Source: Brevibacillus aydinogluensis
GTDB taxonomy: Bacteria; Bacillota; Bacilli; Brevibacillales; Brevibacillaceae
Length of the DNA: 64,000 nucleotides
Reading direction: 5' to 3' (one strand)
Assembly (NCBI RefSeq): GCF_031954365.1
Contig: NZ_JAUSVZ010000007.1
The notes beneath the pieces were generated by a model, which had not been told where the DNA came from, did not search any database, and saw only the letters and a program-made list of their open reading frames with translations. Below, one piece after another: positions 8,686 through 17,219 of this stretch (positions within the stretch are counted from its first letter, which is position 1; each line of letters starts with the position of its first letter). Position numbers and translations under genes: made by a program.

Positions 8686-10692
8686 TTACTTGAGCAGCTT
8701 TTCCGCTTCTGCCACCACGTTGTCCACGGTGAAACCGTACTCTGTCATGATCCGTTCGCCCGGAGCGGATGCGCCAAACTGGTTGATGCCCAGCACTTTG
8801 CCGCCGTCGCCGACATAGCGCTCCCAGCCCAGCGGAGAGGCCATTTCCACAGCCAGACGGGCTTTTACCGTCGGCGGGATCACGGCGTCGCGGTACTCCT
8901 GCGGCTGCCGTTCAAACAGTTCCCAGCTCGGCATGGAGACGACGCGCGCCTGAATGCCTTTGGCGGCCAGCACTTCGCGAGCCTGCATGCAGAGGGAGAC
9001 TTCGGAACCAGTGGCGATCAGGACGAGCTGCGGGTTGCCGTCCGGCGCGTCGGCCAGTACGTAGGCCCCTTTGCCTACCCCTTCGGCCGCCTTCTCGATC
9101 GTTTCGTTGAGCACCGGCAGGTTTTGACGCGTCAGCACCAGGATGACTGGCTCATCCGTGCGGGAGATGGCGTACTTCCACGCTTCATTGGTCTCCACGG
9201 CGTCGGCCGGACGCAGCACTGTGAGACCCGGCATCGCCCGCAGCGAAGCGAGCTGTTCGATCGGCTCGTGCGTCGGTCCGTCTTCCCCGACGGCGATCGA
9301 GTCGTGCGTGAAGACGTAGACCACCGGCTGCTTCATCAGCGCGGACAGGCGGATGGCCGGACGCAGGTAATCGGAGAAGACGAAGAACGTGCCGCCGTAT
9401 ACCTTCAGTCCGCCGTGCAGCGCCATCCCGTTGAGGGCAGCTCCCATCGCAAACTCGCGCACACCAAACCAGATGTTGCGGCCGTCGTAGCTGCCCGGCA
9501 GGAAGTTCCCCGCCTCTTTGATCATGGTGTTGTTGGAGTGAGCCAGGTCAGCGGAACCGCCGAACAGGTACGGAACCGTTTTGGCCAACGCGTTGATCGC
9601 ATTGCCGGATGCAGCGCGGGTGGCCAGCTTGGTTCCCGCTTCGTAGGTCGGCAGTTGGCTGTCCCAACCAGCCGGCAGTTGACCGTCCGCAGCCGTCTGG
9701 AACTGACGGGCCAGCTCCGGATACGCCTTGGCGTATTCGGCAAAGCGTTCGCGCCATGCCGCTTCCGCTTGTTCACCTGCTGCCGCCAGTTTGGCGTAGT
9801 AGTCGGCTACTTCCGCAGGAACGTGGAATTCTGCGTCATGCGGCCACTGGTAGTTTGCCTTGGTCAGCTTCACTTCTTCCTTGCCCAGCGGTGCGCCGTG
9901 GGACGCGTTGGAGCCGCCTTTGTTCGGGCTGCCGTAACCGATCACCGTCTTTACCTCGATCAGGGTCGGGCGATCCAGATCCTGCTTCGCTTCGGCGATG
10001 GCCGCCTCGATCGCCGCCAGATCGTTGCCGTCCTCTACGCGCAGGTACTGCCAGCCGTACGCCTGGTAGCGCTGCGCCACATTTTCCGAGAAGGAACGGG
10101 ACAGCTCGCCGTCAAGCGAAATGTCGTTGGAATCGTAGAGCACGATCAGCTTGCCCAGCTTCAGGTGGCCGGCCAGCGAAGATGCCTCGCTGGAGACGCC
10201 CTCCATCAAATCGCCGTCGCCGCAGATGACGTAGGTGTAGTGGTCGACGATGTCAAACCCGTCGCGGTTGTAAACAGCCGCCAAGTGCTTCTCCGCCATC
10301 GCCATCCCGACAGCCATGGCAATCCCCTGACCCAGCGGACCGGTCGTCGCGTCCACGCCGGGCGTGTGACCGTACTCCGGATGGCCTGGAGTCTTGCTGC
10401 CCCATTGGCGGAAGTTATGTATGTCTTCCAACGAAACATCGTATTTCATCAGGTGCAGCATGGCGTATAATAGCATTGAACCATGTCCCGCAGACAGCAC
10501 GAAGCGGTCCCGGTTGATCCATTGCGGATTGCGCGGGTTTACCTTCATAAAACGGCTCCACAAGACATGCGCCATCGGTGCCGCTCCCATCGGCATCCCC
10601 GGGTGGCCGGAGTTGGCTTTTTCGATAGCGTCAATGGCCAGCGTGCGGATCGTGTTGATCGCCAGTTGATCGACAGACGTGTGCTGAGTCAT
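8686..10692 (-). CDS. tkt: Transketolase
   Basis: The 668-residue thiamine-diphosphate enzyme moves two-carbon units in the non-oxidative pentose phosphate pathway. Recognisable blocks are NSGHPGMPMG near residue 30, HGSMLLYAMLH, GDGDLMEGVSSEA (cofactor and metal site), GYGSPNK, and in the pyrimidine domain EDGPTHEPIEQLASLRAMPG. Length and domain order are standard. I chose ATG 10692, with GGGAGG 9 nt upstream; a TTG one codon earlier is in frame. A TATAAT -10 box lies on the minus strand at 10738-10743 with a poor -35. It is a monocistronic unit ending at the 8620-8653 terminator. Confidence 0.96.
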   Translation of the reverse strand: MTQHTSVDQLAINTIRTLAIDAIEKANSGHPGMPMGAAPMAHVLWSRFMKVNPRNPQWINRDRFVLSAGHGSMLLYAMLHLMKYDVSLEDIHNFRQWGSKTPGHPEYGHTPGVDATTGPLGQGIAMAVGMAMAEKHLAAVYNRDGFDIVDHYTYVICGDGDLMEGVSSEASSLAGHLKLGKLIVLYDSNDISLDGELSRSFSENVAQRYQAYGWQYLRVEDGNDLAAIEAAIAEAKQDLDRPTLIEVKTVIGYGSPNKGGSNASHGAPLGKEEVKLTKANYQWPHDAEFHVPAEVADYYAKLAAAGEQAEAAWRERFAEYAKAYPELARQFQTAADGQLPAGWDSQLPTYEAGTKLATRAASGNAINALAKTVPYLFGGSADLAHSNNTMIKEAGNFLPGSYDGRNIWFGVREFAMGAALNGMALHGGLKVYGGTFFVFSDYLRPAIRLSALMKQPVVYVFTHDSIAVGEDGPTHEPIEQLASLRAMPGLTVLRPADAVETNEAWKYAISRTDEPVILVLTRQNLPVLNETIEKAAEGVGKGAYVLADAPDGNPQLVLIATGSEVSLCMQAREVLAAKGIQARVVSMPSWELFERQPQEYRDAVIPPTVKARLAVEMASPLGWERYVGDGGKVLGINQFGASAPGERIMTEYGFTVDNVVAEAEKLLK

Positions 10693-10798
10693 CAAGCAAA
10701 TCCTCCCTGCGTTTTTTTACGGGTAAACGACGAACCAATTATAGCACAGTTCGGCGGCACAATCATGTCCGACGTGGAAAAAGGAGGTGGTCGAGTTC

Positions 10799-10963
10799 AT
10801 GTCGACCCTGTATCTGATCATCGGCATCGTATTGGGACTGGCCGGTTTCGGCATGCTGTTTTACGCCATGTCAAACTCCCCGCTGAAGCAAAAACGGGAT
10901 CAGGCGCTGCGGAAAAAAAGCGCGGAGCAGCACCGGGGGGCAAAAGAAGTGCAGGGGGAGTGA
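10799..10963 (+). CDS. 54-residue single-span membrane protein
   Basis: This short reading frame starts at an ATG behind AAAGGAGGTGG and encodes a hydrophobic N-terminal segment (about residues 4-24: LYLIIGIVLGLAGFGMLFY) followed by a strongly basic tail ending in acidic residues. The layout matches many small YtzI-like or stress-type membrane proteins of Firmicutes. It is divergent from tkt and sits alone before the Nudix gene. The strong ribosome site and clean membrane-anchor design argue that it is real, although there is no close family match I can name. Confidence 0.6.
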   Translation: MSTLYLIIGIVLGLAGFGMLFYAMSNSPLKQKRDQALRKKSAEQHRGAKEVQGE

Positions 10964-11106
10964 CTGCGCTCTTCCCAACAGCTCGGCCGGCACGCTGACT
11001 CAAAATAAATGAAAGCGGCTTCTTCAGCCGCTTCGTTGACAGATGGGAAAACTTGGCGGAATAATTAAAATGTTTGCAATCATGTCGTAAAACGTTGGAG
11101 GTTTGC

Positions 11107-11553
11107 ATGAGCAGAAAATGGTTCACCATGCCCGCCGCCGTCCACCTGTTTCTCCGGCGGGGAAACGAGCTGCTTTTGCTGCGCCGCTTCAATACGGGCT
11201 ACGAGGACGGCAACTACAGCGTCCCTGCCGGACATCTGGACGGCGGAGAGGAAGTGAAGGCAGCGGCCATTCGGGAAGCAAAAGAGGAATGCGGCATTGA
11301 CATCGACCCGGCCGATCTGGACGTGGTCGGCGTGATGCACCGCAAATCGACGGACGAGCGGATCGACTTCTTTCTCACCGCCAGCACGTGGTCAGGCGAG
11401 ATCGTCAACGCCGAGCCGGATAAATGCGACGAGCTGCGCTGGTGCGACATGGACGACCTGCCCGCCAACGTGATCCCGTACGTCCGTCAGGCGATTCACA
11501 ACTACCGCGTGAGCAAGTGGTTTGACAGCTTCGGATGGGACAAGCAAGGCTGA
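11107..11553 (+). CDS. Nudix hydrolase
   Basis: The 148-residue protein carries a complete Nudix box: G-x5-E-x7-REAKEECGI, beginning at GHLDGGEE near residue 42. Nudix enzymes hydrolyse a nucleoside diphosphate linked to another group; the substrate here is unknown, and the short single-domain form with a C-terminal Trp/Phe-rich end suggests a MutT-like or nucleotide-sanitising role. The ATG at 11107 is preferred over an in-frame upstream ATG because TTGGAGG lies just before it. The gene faces the sensor-kinase gene tail to tail. Confidence 0.88.
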   Translation: MSRKWFTMPAAVHLFLRRGNELLLLRRFNTGYEDGNYSVPAGHLDGGEEVKAAAIREAKEECGIDIDPADLDVVGVMHRKSTDERIDFFLTASTWSGEIVNAEPDKCDELRWCDMDDLPANVIPYVRQAIHNYRVSKWFDSFGWDKQG

Positions 11554-11581
11554 GACGCCGCTCCTCACCGGGCCTTGATCG

Positions 11582-13018
11582 TTATGAACGGGGGACCGGC
11601 AGCCAGATGTGAAACGACAGAACGCCGTCGCGGTAGTCTGCCTGGATGCTGCCGCCGTGCAGTTCGACGATGCTCTTGACGATGGCCAGCCCCAGCCCGG
11701 AACCGCCTGTTTTGCGCGAGCGGGACTGCTCCACCCGGTAAAAGCGTTCAAACAGTCGGTTCAGCGCCTCCGGGGCCATCTCATCTGCCCTGTTGGCCAC
11801 CGACAAGCGGATGCCGTCTGCCTCTCGGGCGAGCGTTACGCCGATGCTGCCCGGTTTTTTGCCGTACTTGATCGCGTTGCTGAACAGGTTTTCCAGCACG
11901 CGCACGAACTTTTCCGGGTCCACGCTGACGTACAGCCGTTCGTCGGGCAGCGCTTTGCAAAAGCTGAGCTGCTGTTCCTCCGCCAGCGGCACGTACTCCT
12001 CCACCAACTGCTCCACCAGTTCGTTCATGCAGATGGTCTGCCGATAGAGCTGGACCCCTTGGCCGCTGAGCGTGGTGTATTCGAACAAATCCTCCACCAG
12101 CCGCTTCAGATGTTCCGCCTTCTCATAGGCGATCCGCGTGTACTCCTGCTGCTCCAGCCCTCCTGCAGGGTGATCTTTCAGCAGGCGCAAGTAGCCGAGC
12201 ACCGAGGTGAGCGGCGTGCGCAAATCATGCGAGACGTTGGTGATCAGTTCGTTTTTGGTCTTCTCCGCCTGCCGCTCCCGTTCGATGTTTTCCTGCAAAT
12301 CCTGCGCCATCCGGTTGATGTTGCGGGCAAGCGAGCCCAGTTCGTCTTCGCCCCGCACCTCGACGCGGTGATCCAGCTTGCCCTGCGAGATGACGAGCAG
12401 GCTGTCGGCCAATTCCTCGATATAGCCTGTTTTCCGCCTGGTAAACCGATAAAACAGATAAATGAGGACAACTAAAAACACAGGCACAGAAATCATGTTG
12501 ACCCCTGTGCTCTCATAGCGGATGTTCGCCTCCGGCATCCCGCGGGCGATCAGGTAGCCTTTTTGTCCGGCCAACTCCACCGGGTAAAAGGCGACAAACT
12601 CTTGGGGGTGGAACACGTTGAGATCAAGGCGCAGCTCCATCGCCCTGCTGATGACGCTGTACAAATCGACCTGGCTCTCTGTGGCCTTGGCGGACTTGAG
12701 CAGCACCTTGCCATCCAGGTTGACCAACAGCATCCGCAGCCCGACATCCTGCTCGAAGTTGTCCAGCATCGGCTGCAGGGCCGATATGTCCGTTTCGCTC
12801 TGATCCCGGATGATCGTGGCCAGATGCCTTGTCTCCCAGTCCATCCGCTGCATGCTTAGGGTGTAGTCGACGTACGGCCGCTTATACAGCGTCTCGGTCA
12901 TCCCGTGGGCGAGAGTCGCCGCCAGGAGGGCAGCCAGCAGACAAAAAACAAAGGTGGTGATCAACTGCAGGCGCAGGCTCCGCCGAAAGTGTTCCACGGC
13001 GCGCCGAACGGCTTTCAT
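11582..13018 (-). CDS. Sensor histidine kinase (VanS-like)
   Basis: The kinase has two membrane segments (LITTFVFCLLAALLAATL and VFLVVLIYLFYRF) flanking an extracytoplasmic sensor of about 120 residues, then a HAMP region, the phospho-acceptor motif NVSHDLRTPLTSVLGYL, an N-box NLFSNAIKYG and a G-box GSGLGLAIVKS. It should phosphorylate the response regulator encoded just upstream. The start is uncertain: ATG 13018 leaves a short basic tail before the first membrane segment, while in-frame GTG 13045 or TTG codons farther up are possible and none has a clear ribosome site, suggesting coupling to the regulator gene. Last gene of the operon 15007-11582. Confidence 0.88.
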   Translation of the reverse strand: MKAVRRAVEHFRRSLRLQLITTFVFCLLAALLAATLAHGMTETLYKRPYVDYTLSMQRMDWETRHLATIIRDQSETDISALQPMLDNFEQDVGLRMLLVNLDGKVLLKSAKATESQVDLYSVISRAMELRLDLNVFHPQEFVAFYPVELAGQKGYLIARGMPEANIRYESTGVNMISVPVFLVVLIYLFYRFTRRKTGYIEELADSLLVISQGKLDHRVEVRGEDELGSLARNINRMAQDLQENIERERQAEKTKNELITNVSHDLRTPLTSVLGYLRLLKDHPAGGLEQQEYTRIAYEKAEHLKRLVEDLFEYTTLSGQGVQLYRQTICMNELVEQLVEEYVPLAEEQQLSFCKALPDERLYVSVDPEKFVRVLENLFSNAIKYGKKPGSIGVTLAREADGIRLSVANRADEMAPEALNRLFERFYRVEQSRSRKTGGSGLGLAIVKSIVELHGGSIQADYRDGVLSFHIWLPVPRS

Positions 13019-13064
13019 CGTCCAGCGGTACAGGCGGCGAGTCACGTTAAACGGCGACAGCCCT

Positions 13065-13772
13065 CTAAACAACGCTCTCAATTTTATACCCCACTCCCCA
13101 CACGGTTTTGATGTATCGCGGCTTACGTGTATCTTCCTCAATCTTTTCGCGAATTTTCCGGATGTGAACCATCACCGTGTTGTCCGACTGGCAAAACGGC
13201 TCCTTCCACACCCGCTCGTAGATCTGTTCCGTGCTGAATACGACGCCCCGATTGCGGGCCAAGAGCTCCAGAATGGCAAATTCGGTCGGCGTCAGCTTCA
13301 CGTCCCGGCCGTTCACTTTCACCTCGCGCGTCGCCGTGTTGATCGTCAAATCGCCGATCTCGATTTCGTCTTCCCGGGCCGTGTATCCCTGATTGAGCCG
13401 CAGGTATCGACGCAGCTGCGACTTGACGCGGGCCACCAGTTCCAACGGGTTGAACGGCTTGGTCATGTAGTCGTCCGCTCCGGTGCTAAGGCCGTAGATC
13501 TTGTCCATGTCCTGCGATTTGGCGGACAGCATGATGATCGGCATGTGCTGTTCTTCGCGGATTTTCAGACAGGCTTGAATGCCGTCCAGCCGCGGCATCA
13601 TGATGTCCAGGACGAGCAGGTGCACCTCGTTTTGCTTGAGGACCTCCAGCGCTTCCATACCGTCAGCCGCCTTCAGCACGCGATACCCCTCGTTTTGCAG
13701 GTAAATGGCGATCAGGTTGCGGATCTCCTCGTCGTCATCCACGACCAGCACAGTGATTTCCTCCACTCTCAT
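13065..13772 (-). CDS. OmpR/PhoB-family response regulator
   Basis: The 235-residue protein has a receiver domain with the acidic pocket VVDDDEE, phospho-acceptor in LDIMMPRLDG, Thr/Ser in LSAKS and Lys in TKPF, followed by a winged-helix DNA-binding domain (LTPTEFAILELLA, VMVHIRKIREKIE, TVWGVGYKIE). It resembles VanR-type regulators of cell-envelope responses. The annotated ATG has only a G-rich stretch upstream; a GTG seven codons in (13751) has GGAGG 8 nt before it and may be the true start. Its first 38 nt overlap the DedA gene and it is followed by its kinase. Confidence 0.9.
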   Translation of the reverse strand: MRVEEITVLVVDDDEEIRNLIAIYLQNEGYRVLKAADGMEALEVLKQNEVHLLVLDIMMPRLDGIQACLKIREEQHMPIIMLSAKSQDMDKIYGLSTGADDYMTKPFNPLELVARVKSQLRRYLRLNQGYTAREDEIEIGDLTINTATREVKVNGRDVKLTPTEFAILELLARNRGVVFSTEQIYERVWKEPFCQSDNTVMVHIRKIREKIEEDTRKPRYIKTVWGVGYKIESVV

Positions 13773-14394
13773 TTCCCCCCGTGGTTGATTCTGTTTCGAC
13801 GGACACGGTCCAGCGCTTCTGCCTGATCAGCCAGTACGCCGCCCCGATGCACAACAGCGCGGCCAAGGTAATCCGGCCGTACATTTGCACGCCTTGGGCG
13901 ATCACGTCCAGATGGCGGCCAAACAGGCGGCCGGCCCAAAAATAGTTGATGGTCCAGACGAATCCGGTGGGCAGGGCGTAGATCGCGTAGCGGCGCAGCG
14001 GCATGCGCTGGATGCCCACCAGATACGGCACCAGATGGCGCACGACCGGAAAGAAGTAGCTGAGGCAGAGCGCCCAACTGCCGTACTGCTCTATCAGCTG
14101 CTCCGCTTTGGTCAGATAGCGCTTGCCTTTGCCCTTGCGGACGACCCACTGCAGAATCGGTGCACCTACGTTATACCCCAGCACGTACCCGAGTGACAAT
14201 CCGGAAACAACACCCAGATAGACGGCTGCAAACGCCGGCAGCGGGTCCAGCCACCCTTGGGCAGTAAGGGCCCCAGCCGACATGACGATCATCTCGTCGG
14301 GAATCGGCATGCCGACAATGCCCAGCCACAAGGAGAAAAACAGCGCGAAATACCCGTATTGTTCCACCATCTGTGTCAGGAAGTCAGCCGGCAT
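13735..14394 (-). CDS. DedA family membrane protein
   Basis: The 219-residue protein has the DedA (SNARE-associated, PF09335) pattern: a short amphipathic start, a conserved acidic PIPDEMIVMSAGAL loop, a G-rich membrane hairpin, and the arginine motif FFPVVRHLVPYLVG. DedA proteins act in the cell membrane and several are now known as flippases for undecaprenyl phosphate or phosphatidylethanolamine. The C-terminus is a charged tail. The start lies inside the end of the methyltransferase gene (11-nt overlap) and the end overlaps the response regulator gene, so translation is coupled across three genes. Confidence 0.88.
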   Translation of the reverse strand: MPADFLTQMVEQYGYFALFFSLWLGIVGMPIPDEMIVMSAGALTAQGWLDPLPAFAAVYLGVVSGLSLGYVLGYNVGAPILQWVVRKGKGKRYLTKAEQLIEQYGSWALCLSYFFPVVRHLVPYLVGIQRMPLRRYAIYALPTGFVWTINYFWAGRLFGRHLDVIAQGVQMYGRITLAALLCIGAAYWLIRQKRWTVSVETESTTGGNESGGNHCAGRG

Positions 14395-15007
14395 CGTGAT
14401 TCCCCCGCTTCCGGCAGACGTAGACAAACGCAAACGGAAGATTGAGCGGCACAAAGCGGATCTCCACGCGGCCAAACCGCGCCGCCAGCTGCTTTCTCAT
14501 CTGCAGCGAGTATTGGAAACAGACGAACACGCCCCCGGGCCTCAGCGCCGCTTCCACCTGGTCCATGATGGCGTCCCGCAGTTCCTGCGGAAAATTGGCA
14601 AACGGCAGCCCGCACACCACCGCGTCCAGCCGTTCGATGCCGCATCTTTCCATGATCCCGGTCAGCTCCCGCGCATCCCCGCCGACATGCAGGTCCGGAT
14701 AACGCGCGGCCAACTGCCGGCGCATCCCGTCATCCTTCTCCAGAATCAGCGCCGTACAGCCGGGTTGTTTCAGCTCACGGATCATCCGGGTAAACACGCC
14801 CGTGCCCGCCCCCAACTCCGCCACGGCTGTCGCTGTCGTCCAGTCAATCGGCGCCAGCATCCGCCGGGCAAGCTGGCGGGAACTTGGCATGATGCTGCCG
14901 ACCGTTCGGGGCGAGCGCAAAAACTTGCCGGCAAACAGCAGCCCGTCCGCAATCGGCCCCCGTCCCGACGTCGGCATGCCTATCCGTTCAGACGTGCCTT
15001 TCATCAT
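14384..15007 (-). CDS. Class I SAM-dependent methyltransferase, PmtA/phospholipid-methyltransferase-like
   Basis: The 207-residue product has the glycine-rich SAM-binding motif AELGAGTGVFTRMI and the post-I acidic residue ILEKDD, followed by an active-site-like CGLPFANFP block. The SIMPSSRQLARRM segment before the SAM motif is characteristic of COG3963 phospholipid N-methyltransferases and related rRNA dimethylase-like enzymes. It may therefore modify a membrane lipid, which suits its DedA neighbour, but this is inference. The start ATG at 15007 has GAGGGAG 8 nt upstream; a GTG three codons earlier is possible. First gene of the four-gene operon. Confidence 0.78.
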   Translation of the reverse strand: MMKGTSERIGMPTSGRGPIADGLLFAGKFLRSPRTVGSIMPSSRQLARRMLAPIDWTTATAVAELGAGTGVFTRMIRELKQPGCTALILEKDDGMRRQLAARYPDLHVGGDARELTGIMERCGIERLDAVVCGLPFANFPQELRDAIMDQVEAALRPGGVFVCFQYSLQMRKQLAARFGRVEIRFVPLNLPFAFVYVCRKRGNHDAG

Positions 15008-15144
15008 TCCTGTCACTCCCTCTCTTTGTTGTCCCTATCCTATCGCGGAAACCTTAGCAAAAAGAGAGAGAAATGCTTAAGAATTTCTGAAGATTGCCGG
15101 CGGTGGCCTGAAGCGGATCTTGCTGCATACTTCTCCAGTCATAA

Positions 15145-15170
15145 GAAAAAACAGTCTTTCTAGACTGTTT
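15145..15170 (-). terminator. Terminator overlapping the yqgQ stop codon
   Basis: AACAGTCT (15150-15157) pairs with AGACTGTT (15162-15169) around a 4-nt loop. The yqgQ stop codon (15160-15162) lies within the hairpin. A T run follows on the minus strand. Confidence 0.8.
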
Positions 15171-15354
15171 TCCTCTTGCGCAGGGCTGCCAGCGCCTGCA
15201 CCATCTCCTCCTTGTCGATGATGCCGAGCTGATACAGTTCACGGATTTCGTCTTCGATCAACAGGAGGTCCCCCTCCGGGTCGCCGGTGTAGATGAACAG
15301 ACCATATCGCTGCAAAAAGGCATTCAGGTCGAAGTCGTCCGGCCGTTCCTTCAA
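15160..15354 (-). CDS. yqgQ: YqgQ family protein (DUF910)
   Basis: The 64-residue protein matches the small YqgQ/DUF910 family: a helical protein with the conserved core RYGLFIYTGDPEGDLLLIED and EIRELYQLGII. It is cytoplasmic and of unknown function; in Bacillus it usually sits beside glucokinase and a rhomboid protease, neither of which is present here. The start overlaps the stop of the upstream gene (ATGA), so the pair is coupled. The terminator hairpin is built into its last codons. Confidence 0.88.
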   Translation of the reverse strand: MKERPDDFDLNAFLQRYGLFIYTGDPEGDLLLIEDEIRELYQLGIIDKEEMVQALAALRKRKTV

Positions 15355-15752
15355 CGCTCTCCCTCCAGATCGGCCGCCATGCGGGTCAGCACGGCATCGT
15401 AGTCAAACTCGACGGCAAACCCGGTGATAACGATAATGTTGGCGTGCGGGTACGCTTCCTGCCAGGCGGCCTGCTCCTCCGGTTTCAGCCCGACGATGTA
15501 CAGCGGATCGCGGGACAATTGCTCGTCTTTCGCCAGCAGCCGTAAAAACTGATGGCACTTTTCCTGTTCGACAGCGGCGTTGAGGACGATGACGCATCGC
15601 TCCACTTCGCCTGTTCGGCGCATCTCCTGCATCATCTGAAACGTCTTGGCTGAAGGCACCAGCGCGTTCAGCTCGGGAAAGCGGTCAAGCAGTTCGTCAA
15701 GCCAGTCGTCTTCTTCCCATGCCAGGTAGTAGATCAGTCCAGTAGACATCAT
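15351..15752 (-). CDS. Conserved hypothetical protein coupled to yqgQ
   Basis: The 133-residue product is soluble, acidic, and rich in Trp near the start (YYLAWEEDDWLDELL). Alternating hydrophobic strands such as VERCVIVLNAA and HANIIVITGFAVEFDYDAVL suggest an alpha/beta fold. I do not recognise a family. ATG 15752 is chosen because AAGGGG lies 7 nt upstream; ATG 15749 is equally close. The gene ends in the ATGA overlap with yqgQ, so it forms a two-gene operon ending at 15145. Confidence 0.65.
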   Translation of the reverse strand: MMSTGLIYYLAWEEDDWLDELLDRFPELNALVPSAKTFQMMQEMRRTGEVERCVIVLNAAVEQEKCHQFLRLLAKDEQLSRDPLYIVGLKPEEQAAWQEAYPHANIIVITGFAVEFDYDAVLTRMAADLEGER

Positions 15753-15923
15753 AGACAACCCCTTATGTGCAGATAGATCGCAGTTCAATTTAATGTGTAA
15801 CTTCCTGTTAGTATATCACGTCGGCGGAGCATCGTCGTCCCCGGCGAATCGCTTGACTTCGACAAAACCATCCCGTAAGGTGGATACAGCATGACAAACT
15901 GTTTGGAAAGAGGTATGGTTCAC

Positions 15924-17093
15924 GTGAAAAAGAAGTACCTTTCCCTGCTGTTTTTGGTCGCCTTCCTCACCATGCTGGGTTTTGGCATCATCATACCGAT
16001 CCTTCCGTATTTCGCCGAAGACGTCGGCGCCTCTTCACTGCAGATCGGCATTCTGTTTGCCAGCTACAACATCATGCAGCTGTTGTTCGCTCCCATCTGG
16101 GGCATGCTGTCCGACCGGATCGGGCGAAAACCGTTGATCGCCTTTGGCTTGTTCGGATTTTCCGTCACCTTCATCCTGTTCGGCCTGGCTGAAAGCTATG
16201 CCGAGATGCTGGCCTACCGGATCATCGGCGGGATCGTCTCAGCTGCCGCAATGCCGACGGTCACGGCGATGGTGGCCGACCTGTTTCCGCCTGATGAACG
16301 GGCGAAAGGTATGGGCGTGATCGGGGCCGGAGTCGGCCTCAGCTTCGTGTTTGGTCCCGTTCTCGGCGGCCTGTTGAGCGGATGGGGCTTTGGCGTTCCG
16401 TTTTTCGTCTCCGGCGGCGTGGCGCTGTTGACGTTTCTGATCATTCTGTTTGCGCTGCCGGAAAGCCTGCCGCGGGAGAAGCGGACGGGCAGTTCCCGGG
16501 TCAAGCGGGGGAATCCGCTGACTGCCCTGTTTGGACCGCTCTCGCTTTTGTACGGCATCATGTTCATCGTCTCGTTTGCCTTTGCCGGTCTGGAGACGAC
16601 CTTTGCCCTCTACATAAACGATTTGTACGGGTACTCATCGAAAGACCTCGGCTACATGTTTCTCGTCATGGGGATCATCTCCGCCTTCGTGCAAGGTGGA
16701 CTGATCGGCAAAATGGTGAAATCGCTGGGCGAGCCGCTCGTCCTGGCCATCGGCCTGATCCTCTACGGCATCGGTTTCTTTGCCATTCCGCTGGCCGCCA
16801 ATTTCTGGGCGCTGACACTCACGCTCTCCCTGTTCGGAGCGGGGCAGGGCATGATTCGCGCTACCGGTACGGCAATGATCACGCAGCGGACCACCCAGGG
16901 CCAGGGTGTCACCAGTGGAACGATCAGCTCCATCGACAGCCTGGGACGCATCCTCGGTCCGCTGGCCGGCGGTGCCGTCTACGAATGGTACCAAAGCGGT
17001 CCGTTTCTCCTCGGCGGCATCTTGATGGTCGTCATGCTGATCTTGTTCCGCGCCCGCTACCACCGGCTGCCGGAGCCCAGCGCCCAAGCGTAG
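15924..17093 (+). CDS. MFS drug:proton antiporter (DHA1/TetA-like)
   Basis: The 389-residue protein has 12 predicted membrane segments and the MFS signature between segments 2 and 3 (GMLSDRIGRKPLI), an acidic proton-relay residue region in segment 1-2 (PYFAEDVGAS) and the antiporter motif C-like stretch GVGLSFVFGPVLGG of drug exporters. It likely expels a hydrophobic drug or metabolite in exchange for protons. The GTG at 15924 (AGAGG 10 nt upstream) is preferred to two upstream ATGs that sit too close to any ribosome site. It is monocistronic, followed by a convergent ABC-F gene. Confidence 0.87.
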   Translation: MKKKYLSLLFLVAFLTMLGFGIIIPILPYFAEDVGASSLQIGILFASYNIMQLLFAPIWGMLSDRIGRKPLIAFGLFGFSVTFILFGLAESYAEMLAYRIIGGIVSAAAMPTVTAMVADLFPPDERAKGMGVIGAGVGLSFVFGPVLGGLLSGWGFGVPFFVSGGVALLTFLIILFALPESLPREKRTGSSRVKRGNPLTALFGPLSLLYGIMFIVSFAFAGLETTFALYINDLYGYSSKDLGYMFLVMGIISAFVQGGLIGKMVKSLGEPLVLAIGLILYGIGFFAIPLAANFWALTLTLSLFGAGQGMIRATGTAMITQRTTQGQGVTSGTISSIDSLGRILGPLAGGAVYEWYQSGPFLLGGILMVVMLILFRARYHRLPEPSAQA

Positions 17094-17219
17094 GATGACT
17101 ACCATCCTTTTGTAATCGAATACCCTGTGAAAACGGGGAAGGCCTGGTCAAGTCCGTGCCTTCCCCGCTGTTGTTTTTTAATGACCAGCATAATGAGCAG
17201 CGTTTGCCTGCTCTCCCGT

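Noticed and set aside
11005..11036. Hairpin AAGCGGCT/AGCCGCTT before the Nudix gene as a full terminator
   Set aside because: No T tract follows on the plus strand; at best a weak structure after the small membrane gene, so not listed as a feature.
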